Source: Paralvinella palmiformis (Eukaryota; Annelida; Polychaeta; Terebellida; Alvinellidae). From it: a DNA stretch of 64,000 nucleotides. The stretch lies in the NCBI GenBank assembly GCA_025642065.1, contig JAODUP010000848.1, forward strand, positions 1 through 64,000, given 5' to 3'. Shown here one piece after another: positions 1 through 9,245 of this stretch. The notes below the pieces were generated by a model, which ran no database searches, had not been told where the DNA came from, and saw nothing but the letters and a program-made list of their open reading frames with translations. Position 1 is the first letter of the stretch. Each line of letters begins with the position of its first letter. Position numbers and translations under genes: made by a program.

Positions 1-324
1 TCTGTTTGTTCTATAATGTCGGAAGCTTTTGCGGTGTCTAAACTATGTTCGTAGGTCAAAACCTTATCGCCACCTTTAAACCGAAGATGGCCAGATAGAG
101 AAACTCTTATCTGTGCTTGTCCTCTGATCGTCTTCAACTTAATATCAGGGCTTGGAGCACTTAGCTGGCAGAATCCTTTTGCCTTCACTTCTTGCAGTTC
201 AGCTGTAAGATTCTCTTTCCGACAACATTCTACAAAGATGGTACGCTGTTCGTTGTTGTAAGAAAAGAAGAATGTCACTATGTCGATCTCAGTCATTTCC
301 TGGATGGCTTCCCCGTGTAAATTG
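1..324 (-). CDS. ZU5/UPA gene exon: UPA-like domain (runs off the window)
   Basis: The acceptor TTCCAG ends at 325, and the exon opens with one base that completes the glycine codon of the previous exon (phase 2). It stays open to the window edge, about 108 codons. Residues include [29 protein letters not shown] and [11 protein letters not shown]. This fits the start of a UPA domain: a hydrophobic strand, a basic linker, a helix with conserved hydrophobics, then a strand ending in SLSG. Confidence 0.75.
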
Positions 325-3300
325 CTGGAAATGTTCCTTCCTGTACGTCAGTGTTAAGGCCCTATAAGAGTCGAGATAGATTAACTTCATATCATCAGTT
401 TATAACTTAAGTGTTAAATGAGGGCAATTAGATTTAATAGTTTAATCGATGAATGAGGAATGCACACTAACCCTTCAAATTTAGAAGTAGCATTTATTCG
501 TAGAGCACCTAAGTTCTTTTTATCAAACACAGCATCAATTTTTTTCCACTCACTACGCTGCTTGATAAGAACGTATGTGTCGCCGTTAATTTTAACTTGT
601 CTTTTTTCATTAAATCCGGTTGGTAAATCAATTGTGATTGATTTATCATGAGTTGGTTCAGGCACATTGAAGCTCATAATGTTTCCAGTGGCTTCCAGCG
701 GCATGTTTTTTTTAAGAACTTCTGCTTGATTGCCACTTAGCGACTCTACCTTTAGATCAAAATATAATTTTATGATAATTATTGATGCCACGCTCGATAA
801 ACGGACATAAACACACTGGAGTAACCCCACCCGAACATAACCTCACTATAAATAAACACTCGGACATAACACCACACAGACAAGACACCACTTTACATGA
901 CCCCACTCACAAATATAGCCAATTTTAATTCGGACTATTTTTTATTCACCCAAAATATAAGACTATTTACAGGTTTAGCAAATCACAACATAACATGCAA
1001 AATGTTGGAGTGGGTTTATCACAATCTAGTTCTATCTCACACAATGGCCGAACCATTCAGCATCCACCTTCTGTGATAATCTCTGTCAGTGCAGAGATAG
1101 TGGAGCTTAGTGTGCAGCTTCTTTGTGTGATATCGTACACGTTTCGATTGTCGTTCATCATTGTGATCTTGAAGTCGTACAATCTATTTCCAGATGGTTG
1201 AGTGAAGATGCCAAACTAGTTTTCCAAAGGCATTGTTCGAATCCCGGCGTGGGCATATCTGAAGGTAGTTTCGTCTTTCACTTCGTCTCATTACCTTTGG
1301 ATGTCGCTCGGCCCATTTAGACTACCATGTGCACAAAAGTGGCCGTAAAACATCAATCATCATCCAAAGGCATTGTTCCACCTCTCACATATGTGTTTTT
1401 GGTTTTTGTGCCACCACCTTCTAATGTGACGACGTGGACATTCCAAATACAAACTAGAGCCCTGTACGGGTTGGAATACTGAACCCATACCAGACCCAAC
1501 GCGCAACTATTCAACCCACACCTAACCCAAACCCACAAATCTCAACCCAAACCGAACTCGTACCCATATATACATTATATTGAACCCTTTCCCAACCCAA
1601 TCCGCAAGACTATAACCCGTACCTGGCCCAACCAACAAGAATGGAGTCCGAATCCGAAACATACAAAATTTCGGTTATTAAGATATTTATTGAAAACCGA
1701 ACTCAACTTTTCCTTTGTAACTTATTCACATCTTTATATTAAAATCTTGTAGTATCCTATAGTGACTATTTCGTATGATGAATAGCACTATTCAGGAATA
1801 AGTTGTCATTTGCACTACATGATTTCAAAGTGGATATCCTAGCACATACAACATGGCCAACAAGGCTGAAGGTTCGCTCACTAGCGGCACTTGTGGGCAT
1901 GACGCAGAGGACGCAATACATGATAGTGATGGATATTCAGCTGTGTGTTCCTTCCATCACTGTAGTTACCAAGAACAATTTTTTACTACATCCTGTTGAT
2001 AGGCTTGGAGTTCTCCATTGTTTGGCTGTTGGTTAACTTCATTGTCGAACTCGTCCAGGTGTCGTCGCTTCTGTGGAGGTGGTTGATCAGTGTCGTTGAC
2101 AGACATTTGGTGGTGACTCAGGGCCAGGGACTCCATCTGATCAGCTGTATACTCCAGGGTGAGTTTTTGGTTGGAGTGTGGCATGGCCTTCATGGACCTT
2201 TGCCTAGAATTGAAAAATACTGCTGCCTTGTGCAGGATGTGAGCTTTGAACCTTTCCTCTAGCAAGTGTCCTTCAGTGCAACTACGTTGCCACAGTCCTC
2301 ATCGGTTATCTTACCATGTCATTTGGGTTTAACAACCCAGGGGATTACCATATGTAGAGTTGCGGTGCTCTGACCTTCCAAGTCACAGATAGCCGTATAG
2401 AATGATTCTAGAAAAGACACAAGGCTGCTAAGGAGATCCATGTCCAGGACAGTGACTCGTCGTATCTCATAGGGAACATGCTCGTCGAATATGCGTTGCA
2501 CAGTAGCAAACTCCTCATGTACCGATTTTAGCATGAGACTTCAAACTTGATGTAACCGAGCTAGCCGAAGTTTGCACCAGCCATGGTTATCAGTAGCAAT
2601 AGTTGAAATAAAACCACGTCTATTCAAAACATAAGAGTACCTCCAATCAGTTAGAATACAATAAATGTCTTCTATAAAACACAATCTCTACTAATATCCA
2701 ATAGTAACAAATGTCCCACAGCATATATCAGTAATGAAAGAAGACAGTGTGACTGACTTAGTTTTTCTCATATCTTATATAACAAGATATGTGTTGCTTG
2801 ATAGTACTTGAACACAACGATCAGGATTACGCATAGATATGTGTAAGCAGTCAAACTACTGACCAATTAACAGCTATACTAACACAGCAGCTCTCTGTAA
2901 AATGTCTACTGCCTACCTACTGTTATTATAACAGGATCCTTTTGAACTGTTCAAAAATGGTGATGAGATGTTAGCCGTATAAACACATATGAAACAGTCT
3001 TAAACAGCGGTGAGTATGACATTAGTTGGGGTTATGATTGGGACTATGATGTTTACTCATTAAAATTCAATTTAATTTTTAAAATTCTAAATACTTAGTT
3101 AAATGGGTCGCAGAATCAAGATTTAGCGTCCTCGCAGCTTTTAAGCTTGTAGCAAATATATAAAACTATTATCCTTAGGTGGTAGAAATACGATTAATAG
3201 CAGATTATAGAATGTTTTACCTGCATTGTAATGTTCTTGTCTTCAGTTAAAGCCCACCTAGGAATAGTTATTTTCGTTCTGTCGTCAAACTCTGATGTAA

Positions 3301-4309
3301 AGACGCCGCCTTCTCGTCCTATAGTTGTCTTGGTTGTCTTACAACTTTGTACAACTACCATCGAGGAATCTATCAGCTGAGATATGTCATCGAGTTCGAA
3401 TTCGGCGTATTTTTCCTATGCGTTGAAAGAAACGAACCTAAATTATAGCTAAAATATGGGTGTTTAGTGTTGTAAATAATAATATATTCTTGTTTATACT
3501 AGTGTCTTGTCCATTACCTTTCCCTTGGTGACAGTATGTTTAAGCTGATGCCGAATATTACATTCGTCATCTGATCCATCATGTAACACACGCTTCAGAT
3601 ACGAAGAAACCGACTTCAGTGTTTCAACTTTTCCAGGTTTGTAAGGAATTGTTATATACGCAGGTGTCTGAATCGATAGTGATATGTATAGTTAGGAGAA
3701 ATGATTGAAGTTTCAGCGATTGATTAATTTATTAACTAAATAATTGACTAACTTACGATTGATTGATTGTTCTGAGTGAGTGAGTGAGTGAGTGAGTGAG
3801 TGAGTGAGTGAGTGAGTGAGTGAGTGAGTGAGTGAGTGAGTGAGTGAGTGAGTGAGTGAGTGAGTGAGTGAGTGAGTGAGTGAGTGAGTGAGTGAGTGAG
3901 TGAGTGAGTGAGTGAGTGAGTGAGTGAGTGAGTGAGTGAGTGAGTGAGTGAGTGAGTGAGTGAGTGAGTGAGTGAGTGAGTGAGTGTGAGTGAGTGAGTG
4001 AGTGAGTGAGTGAGTGAGTGAGTGAGTGAGTGAGTGAAGTTAGGTTGAGGAATGAGTGAGTGTTGAATGATAGTGATATGATAGTAGGAGAATGATTGAG
4101 TTTCAGCGATTGATTAATTTATTAACTAAATAATTGACTGATTACGTTGATTGATTTTTCTGAGTGAGTGAGTGAGTGAGTGAGTGAGTGAGTGAGTGAG
4201 TGAGTGAGTGAGTGAGTGAGTGAGTGAGTAATTCATTCATTCATTCAGTCAGTCAGTCAGTCAATCAGTCAGTCAGTTAGTCAGTCAATCAGCCTATCAG
4301 TCAATTAGT

Positions 4310-4358
<49 letters not shown>

Positions 4359-4383
4359 AATATATATATATATAATAATACAC

Positions 4384-4451
<68 letters not shown>

Positions 4452-5318
4452 CGGGCGCACGCACACGCAACACACATTTCCTCGCCCAGTGATCGCTAAG
4501 GTTGGGTTGGTGCATATTACTGGTTTTATGTTCTTTTTCAGTAAACTGAAATACATCAGAAGCTTCTGTACTATCTATATGACAAAGAACAGTTAAGTTC
4601 GTGGGATCTTCACATAGGCTTTTGTGTATATAAAGTACACAAGCATATTTAGACTTTGTTTTATTGTCGTCACTCCGATCGAACCCAACACTGTAAAATA
4701 TAGTTAATGAAATAATTCGTTGATGTAAGCATACAAAATGCAATGAGAGTTTGTCATAGCAACATCGATTTAAACGAAATGCCTGTTAACAAAAGAAATA
4801 TATAGATGTACATGTACCTCTATTTTCGTGCTTGAATAAAACTAATGATCATTAAATAATGTTTTCGCATATGCTATCCATTTAAACGAAAAAGCTTTCA
4901 CTTCATTCACTGATCATTATTTTAGAAAATGTTTGAATATCGTTCCAGATGAATGATATCATCACATTGAATATGACTCACTTGATTGCATTGCAGAAGT
5001 ACTTTCTTGCTACGAAAGCATAGTCCTGATACTGGAAAGTAAACCGAACATAACATATAGAGTGATGTTGGATAGATGAAACGTGTGCAAGGATGATCTG
5101 TTTATGTATATGTATCAATGTTAATATGTATGCATCCACACTTAGATATATGGGCTGTTAGCTTACCAGATCGTCTAAAATGGGATCGATTATTTCCCTC
5201 ATTGTTCTCACTTCAGTTTTCATATCCAAGTAACAGTCATCCAGCTTCTTACAATATTTGTCTAACTTCATGATTTTATGTGAGGTTTCCGCTACTCTCA
5301 CCATTACCGTCACATAAC
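1..5318 (-). CDS. ZU5/UPA-domain protein (PIDD1-like architecture), 3'-partial, multi-exon
   Basis: Gene-level entry joining exons 5318-5167, 5031-4982, 4690-4450, 3667-3518, 3415-3221, 749-472 and 324-1 on the minus strand; 7670-7501 may lie upstream. Every junction keeps one reading frame. The joined protein has a helical, charged N-terminal part, a cysteine-containing beta-rich part, a stretch with [12 protein letters not shown] like the later strands of a first ZU5 domain, then a ZU5 domain opening at [20 protein letters not shown] and closing near [12 protein letters not shown], then a UPA-like domain ([23 protein letters not shown]). Two ZU5-like units followed by UPA is the order in PIDD1; ankyrins and UNC5 also carry ZU5-UPA. 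The C-terminus, where a death domain could follow, lies outside the window. ZU5 and UPA modules usually pack together as a scaffold or autoregulatory unit. The domain call is by eye; the exact family is inference. Confidence 0.75.
472..749 (-). CDS. ZU5/UPA gene exon: second half of ZU5 domain
   Basis: 278 nt, starting in phase 0 after the acceptor CTAAAG and ending in phase 2 at donor GTTAGT. Reads [14 protein letters not shown], then [31 protein letters not shown] and [12 protein letters not shown]. The pattern of proline-led strands ending in a Phe-Glu-Gly-like closing strand is typical of ZU5. It joins the exon at 3221 without a frame break, across an intron that holds transposon debris. 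Confidence 0.8.
1239..1363 (+). repeat. tRNA-derived SINE, family A, 5'-truncated, with 15-bp TSD
   Basis: Begins just inside a B-box-like GTTCGAATCC and ends in a CATCAATCATCAT tail. The 15-mer CCAAAGGCATTGTTC occurs at 1224-1238 and again, identical, at 1364-1378, flanking the insert as a target-site duplication. The body (GGGCATATCTGAAG, GGCCGTAAAACATC) recurs at 49,651-49,784 in the same orientation and at 32,392-32,560 and 59,400-59,580 in reverse. Confidence 0.85.
1480..1640. repeat. Low-complexity CCCAAC/AACCC-rich stretch
   Basis: Irregular recurrence of words such as ACCCAAC, AACCCAAA and ACCCATA over about 160 bp. It is not a perfect tandem array and not the TTAGGG telomere unit. 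It may be the subterminal repeat zone of a DNA transposon, because hAT-like debris lies nearby. Confidence 0.4.
1966..2540 (-). pseudogene. hAT-superfamily (ZBED-like) transposase relic
   Basis: Two minus-strand segments in different frames. At 2,319-2,534 the residues [19 protein letters not shown] and [12 protein letters not shown] fit the segment of hAT transposases where a helix with a Phe-Tyr or Phe-Glu pair is followed by TLSMVIP. At 1,966-2,265 [20 protein letters not shown] fits the following part that normally reads like 'hkvAtfLDPRfKsl'. A frameshift and stop codons lie between them at about 2,265-2,320, so it cannot encode an active enzyme. No terminal inverted repeats could be assigned. 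Confidence 0.65.
3221..3415 (-). CDS. ZU5/UPA gene exon: start of ZU5 domain
   Basis: 195 nt, phase 0 at both ends, acceptor CGCATAG and donor GTAAAA. Reads [20 protein letters not shown], then [20 protein letters not shown] and [10 protein letters not shown]. The GG followed by a short strand and a TIPxxAL motif is the usual opening of ZU5. Confidence 0.85.
3518..3667 (-). CDS. ZU5/UPA gene exon: end of first ZU5-like unit
   Basis: 150 nt, exactly 50 codons, phase 0 at both ends. Acceptor ATTCAG, donor GTAATG. Reads [20 protein letters not shown], then a basic stretch ending HTVTKGK. The PAYITIPY strand resembles a late ZU5 strand, so this probably belongs to a divergent first ZU5. Confidence 0.8.
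3675..4230. repeat. Duplicated intronic segment with large (GTGA)n arrays
   Basis: A flank including GATTGATTAATTTATTAACT followed by a GTGA tetranucleotide array occurs twice: about 3,675-4,036 and about 4,066-4,230. The first array spans about 260 bp with one interruption near 3,986. The two flanks differ mostly by single-base gaps. The second array passes into CATT and CAGT tetramers (4,229-4,300) and then into TA repeats. Confidence 0.9.
4309..4448. repeat. (TA)n microsatellite next to a splice donor
   Basis: About 140 bp of almost pure TA with short interruptions (ACACATATAAA, TAATAATACACCC). It directly abuts the proposed donor of the 4450-4690 exon. Long ORFs through it, with poly-YI translation, are artefacts. 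Confidence 0.95.
4450..4690 (-). CDS. ZU5/UPA gene exon: cysteine-containing region before first ZU5-like strands
   Basis: 241 nt; acceptor TTTTACAG is strong, and the first base completes the codon of the 50-nt exon upstream. Reads [20 protein letters not shown], then [20 protein letters not shown] and [10 protein letters not shown]. The 3' end is less certain: phase 0 is required, and GGT|GTATAT at 4,450 fits, but other GT sites lie within 40 bp. Confidence 0.7.
4982..5031 (-). CDS. ZU5/UPA gene 50-nt exon
   Basis: Acceptor TTTCCAG, perfect donor GTGAGT. Reads [16 protein letters not shown] plus a split Asn codon. Starting in phase 0 and ending in phase 2, it exactly bridges the exons on either side, which do not fit each other directly. 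That phase rescue is the main support. Confidence 0.75.
5167..5318 (-). CDS. ZU5/UPA gene exon: charged helical segment
   Basis: 152 nt, acceptor GATCAG, donor GTAAGC. Reads [20 protein letters not shown], then [20 protein letters not shown] and DPILDDL. Its spacing of hydrophobic and charged residues suggests a helix or coiled coil. It enters in phase 1 with two bases that complete a Gly codon. Confidence 0.65.
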
Positions 5319-5589
5319 CTGATCGACAAGATAATTGGTAAAGTGGTCTTATCACAAAGTGTGGCCTAATAGTGACTTGATGGTTCCCTGTTTCCCTAGA
5401 TGTGAGAAGAACGCTTCCCTAACGAGAACTTGGAGCTTGTCTGAATAATAGGTTGCCGAAATTTGGGGCTCACAAACGAATTAAATGTGGGGATAGAGGT
5501 AAGAATTGACGACAGACACGGACGTTGAAATGAAATTTACTCTTTCCAGTCACATTTATATAGAGGGTAGAATGATTATGCTGGACAAC

Positions 5590-5720
5590 CTTCAAATGTG
5601 ATGAGGCGAAGTGTTACACTCTTTAGACATATACCGGCTGGGATTTGAACTAATTGTAAAGATCCCAGGCCTCCAAGGGCGCCGGCTTAACGGGCGACAA
5701 TATTGGCCCATGATCTGTTA
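5590..5720 (-). repeat. Diverged tRNA-SINE fragment (family A-like)
   Basis: GATGAGGCGAAGTG and the reversed B-box-like GGGATTTGAACT match the order of words in better family A copies (for example at 32,460-32,525). Divergence is high and the borders are uncertain. Confidence 0.45.
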
Positions 5721-6230
5721 AGTGTTCGGATTGACCACGTGTATCCGGTTTTTGTAACGACACATAACTATTTAATAATCCATAACGGAAGTGTGACTAC
5801 AGAAATAACTACGCAACGATTATAATTCCTACATACTGGTTAAAATTATCCAAGCTGTCTGCCACGTTAACAAGTCTGATTTATCATCTAGCGGTTTCAA
5901 TTGATCCAGATCGCAATTATTCTGTGTGATGCACAGGAATCCAGAAATGTACGACAGCCTGGTCCTACACCATGTGGTGGATGTATATGTGGCCAACTGC
6001 CATATCAGTTAGGTCATACATACGCATGTATTATCCACATATTTTTATTTAATTGTACATTGTAATATTCATAAGTGTGTATTTCAATTGCAGGGTGGTT
6101 CTTGGCAAATCTGGTCAATTGCTATCGTCATGCACTTTCGCATAATTACAATGAAAAGAAAAAAGAAAAATATTTCCGTTTTTTTTAAAATATATCTAAA
6201 ACGGAATGAATGATTTAGTTAGATGGATGG
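5721..6230. other. AT-rich stretch, nothing recognised
   Basis: No splice-bounded coding signal or repeat seen. If the 7501-7670 exon is real, this is intron. Confidence 0.5.
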
Positions 6231-6232
6231 AA

Positions 6233-6234
6233 TA

Positions 6235-6307
<73 letters not shown>
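6233..6307. repeat. Compound (TA)n(TG)n microsatellite
   Basis: About 30 bp of TA directly followed by about 40 bp of TG. Confidence 0.95.
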
Positions 6308-6308
<1 letters not shown>

Positions 6309-6329
6309 AATAACCTCAATGCTGATGAT

Positions 6330-7190
6330 AAATCTTGACTACTCATCAGCCTGTGGGGACCATCTAATTAACTTTCCGTACAAGAGAAACCTGTCACGAT
6401 CACATAGAAGCAGTTGTGTGTAGGCTAGGTACAGAAAGTAGAAGCACATATAAAAATACCATTCTCCACCACAGCTGGCAGTAAACAGTCCACGGCTGTG
6501 GTTCAGAGTTGAAAAGTTAGGCCTTCTATAGGCTCTTGGCACTTCAACGAATGTAAACAGCTTGAGTTAAATACGCTAGAAAATAGTATTGCGTACACTC
6601 TGACTACACACAGAAACATTAGGATTTACTCAAACCTAGTTGTGTTTCTTCATACGTGTATGTTCACGAAGACCTAAATTAAGGTTCCTTGGTAAAAGCA
6701 GTTGGGTGGGGTTAGGGTCTGAATTAAAGCGCCTATATTATAACAGCGAGATCTGTTTGCCCTATAATCTAATAGAGAACAGCGGATTTCAAGCAGATCT
6801 CCGATACTGCGAATAACACGTCAAATTTATAATAGCTATACTTTCAACAATTTTCCTATATCAGTGTAACCTAATTATCCTCAGTAATGGAAAAAAACTC
6901 TTCGCACTTAATACCCATGTCTGTCGTAGTAACAAACGACTCCAGGAGTATAAATCCGTCAAACACCATTGTAAAAATTAATAGAAGGTCGTTCCATTCG
7001 ACCACACACAAGAGGATAACAATATAGATTCTACATTATACATAGCAAAGGTAATAGAGTAAATTACGGCATAACTTTCTTACATTGGTGTAATAAGGAA
7101 TCTAGATCGAAATAGGTCTGATGTCTGACACGGGCAATGCATGCTTTAGGATAGATATATCGCGGCACTAGTTAATAACATCAGCACCTA
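6330..7190. repeat. Dispersed copy of the 1.3-kb repeat family
   Basis: The segment from ACTCATCAGCCTGTGGGG onward matches 18,658-19,760 in long blocks. Examples are AAGCGGAAGCACGTA-like words, AATTAAAGCGCCTAT, CAGATCTCCGATACT, AACAAACGACTCCAGGAG and ATATAGATTCTACATTATAC. It has several internal deletions relative to the tandem copies. No coding capacity is visible. Confidence 0.8.
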
Positions 7191-7500
7191 AACCTCCTAT
7201 AAAACCTAAACCTCTATAAATATATACATACATAAATCTATATGCATGAACCTAAGCATACAAATACCTTCGTCTACATACGTAGACATATATGTACATC
7301 TCATAAAACCATAAACACTGATATTAAATTTCGGATACTCATCAGCCTCTGTCTCTGTGTGTATGTGTGTGTGTCCGTCCGTCCGTCTGTCAAAACAGCT
7401 ATACAAGCTGCCTCCCCATTTCCAGTTAAATATTTTACTGTGAAAAAAATAACTCTTGTAAATATGTAAATAAATACATTGTAAGTCTACTTGGTAATAC

Positions 7501-7670
7501 CTGATTCTATTTTCCGTTTAACATATTTATAGAGTTGGTATACAAGTTCATTAATCCGCCTCATTACTTCTACCAGTTCTCCGCTGACCAGTGTTTGAAT
7601 CTCATTCAAACGTTCCTTGCAATTCTTAAATGATGATACTGTTAGATTTTCATCTTTTGCGTCTTTAACC
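7501..7670 (-). CDS. Candidate upstream exon of the ZU5/UPA gene
   Basis: 170 nt ending in phase 1 with G before donor GTATTA, which completes GGT with the exon at 5318. Reads VKDAKDENLTVSSFKNCKER, then LVEVMRRINELVYQLYKYVK, a helical charged segment like the next exon. Upstream the same frame continues as MIKQFREII before a TAA. Either the exon starts at the weak acceptor ATAAAG (7,671) or the stop is a mutation or sequencing error. Confidence 0.45.
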
Positions 7671-8394
7671 CTTTATATTATTTCTCGAAACTGCTTTATC
7701 ATGGTCACGGTACTTCGCAGTCATAGCTTTGAAAGAAGTCACTTATTAAAGCCATAATAAATATATGTAAATATATATTTCTTTGCGCTCCTCACATCTC
7801 GGTGGCACAAGATCACTGTCATATACCCGAAAGGCCATTGGACACACAATCTGGTTTAAATAAATTCCTTTTCGCAATCATGTGCAGTTAATCCAGTAGT
7901 GTTTATGCAATCACTAGGAACAATAAATATGCGATTAAAGTGTGCGATTTTATTTTGTTTAATTTACACTTACAATCAACAATGTTACTAATGGGGAAAA
8001 TAACTAAGGGGCAAAAGACCTAAGCGGCAAAAGACTCAGGCGATAAAGACCAAAGGGTCAAAAGACCTAAGGGAAAAAGAACTAGGGGCAACAGATCGGT
8101 GGGGTTATTGACCAGAACCATATAATCTACATATCGTCAATTCCGTCTTCGCAGATCTCAGCTAATGTCGGATAGCACATTTTTGGGTAATCCCCTTGAT
8201 GGGGGGTGAAGGACGTTTCGGTCAACACCATGTTATCACCTTAGAATATAAGCCCCCATTTTTCAAACAAATATATTCAGCAGTTCATAGATTTATTTGA
8301 AACAATTTGCAACATATGTTTAGTTTTTTTAAAGTTTGGATTCATATAAATTTTATTCAATAAAATATATAAAGCACTCATTTCATAAATGTTC
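7671..8394. other. Unassigned stretch with short GGCAAAAGAC-like repeats
   Basis: Around 7,990-8,100 several variants of the words GGCAAAAGACCTAAG and GGGTCAAAAGACC recur in tandem, a degenerate short repeat. The rest is unremarkable AT-rich sequence. Confidence 0.5.
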
Positions 8395-9245
8395 ATTGTC
8401 GCTACTGCCACCTGAAGCAGTACCCGAAACCTCTCAGCGCAGCGGAGATATCTTTCTTCCAATCTCTGACCTCAGTACAGTGTGTTGAGTGTCTGTTGGA
8501 GCTTTCTGGTTGAGGCTTGTACATGTTCATTCGCATGCTGCACATTGGGCCCCCATCAAGGTAGATGTCTGAACATGCCAATTATCCTTTATCAAGTTGA
8601 TGATCAGCTTCGAGAGTGTAGGGTGACATAGTCCAATCAGGAATTGAAAAGCCCTGTTCCAAGATTCACATAGGTTGTTGGTTCTGGATTCGTTGCGCGG
8701 AATAGTTTCATGACAATTCCACCGCTCTGGAGGGGGGGGGGGTAGCGGAATTCACCACATAGTAAGAGGAGGAACAACACCACTAGGTCCTGCTGGTCAT
8801 TGGATCCGACGGAAAGAACCACTCACACATGTGGAATCGAAGTAATAAACGAGCAGATCTACGGTATCTGGAGCATTGTACTTTACATAGCCTAGTCCAT
8901 TGCGCACCATTTCCAGAGGTAAGAAGGCCAGTCCACTGAATATGCCACAATAGAGCTTGACCTGATCATCAGTGCGATAGAGTGGTACAAGTCCAAGAGC
9001 TTACACATTGCCCCAAGTAATCTGGGTTAGATGATAGAAACCGCAATGACATTGTGTCTGCACATGATCACCAAATTGTGTGTGAATAACGTTGATGGCA
9101 GGTTTCTTGTAGTCAGTCACAATGGTTGTAGGACCTGGCTCAAATCAACGCTCATTGCAGGCTTGTACCGCAGGAGCAAGACGTTCCTCATGTGTTGTGG
9201 TTATGTGGCCGACTGATGCCTGACGAATGATGTGTTTGAAGTACA
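8395..9245 (-). pseudogene. MULE-like transposase relic
   Basis: Minus-strand reading frames, broken by stops and frameshifts, carry in order: TIVTDYKKPAINVIHTQFGD, CHCGFYHLTQITW, DDQVKLYCGIFSGLAFLPLE, NAPDTVDLLVYYFDSTCVSG, RTNNLCESWNRAFQFLIG and LCHPTLSKLIINLIKDNW. This is the C-terminal half of MULE-type DDE transposases found in many animal genomes, with the DxE-type catalytic region, a Cys-His-rich stretch and the RTNNxCExWN motif. A poly-G run at 8,733-8,743 coincides with a frame break. Terminal repeats were not found. Confidence 0.8.

Larger units (their letters stand above)
750..3220 (-). other. Intron of ZU5/UPA gene carrying inserted repeats
   Basis: 2.47 kb between two in-phase ZU5 exons. 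It contains a SINE copy with target-site duplication (1239-1363), a stretch rich in CCCAAC-like words (about 1,480-1,640) and a decayed hAT-like transposase (1,966-2,540). From about 2,540 to 3,200 I see AT-rich sequence with nothing recognisable. Confidence 0.7.

Noticed and set aside
1480..1640. Interstitial telomeric repeat
   Set aside because: CCCAAC-like words are irregular and do not match the animal TTAGGG unit.
4305..4743. 144-codon minus ORF as a whole
   Set aside because: Only the part at 4450-4690 looks coding; the rest is TA microsatellite (poly-YI) and intron.
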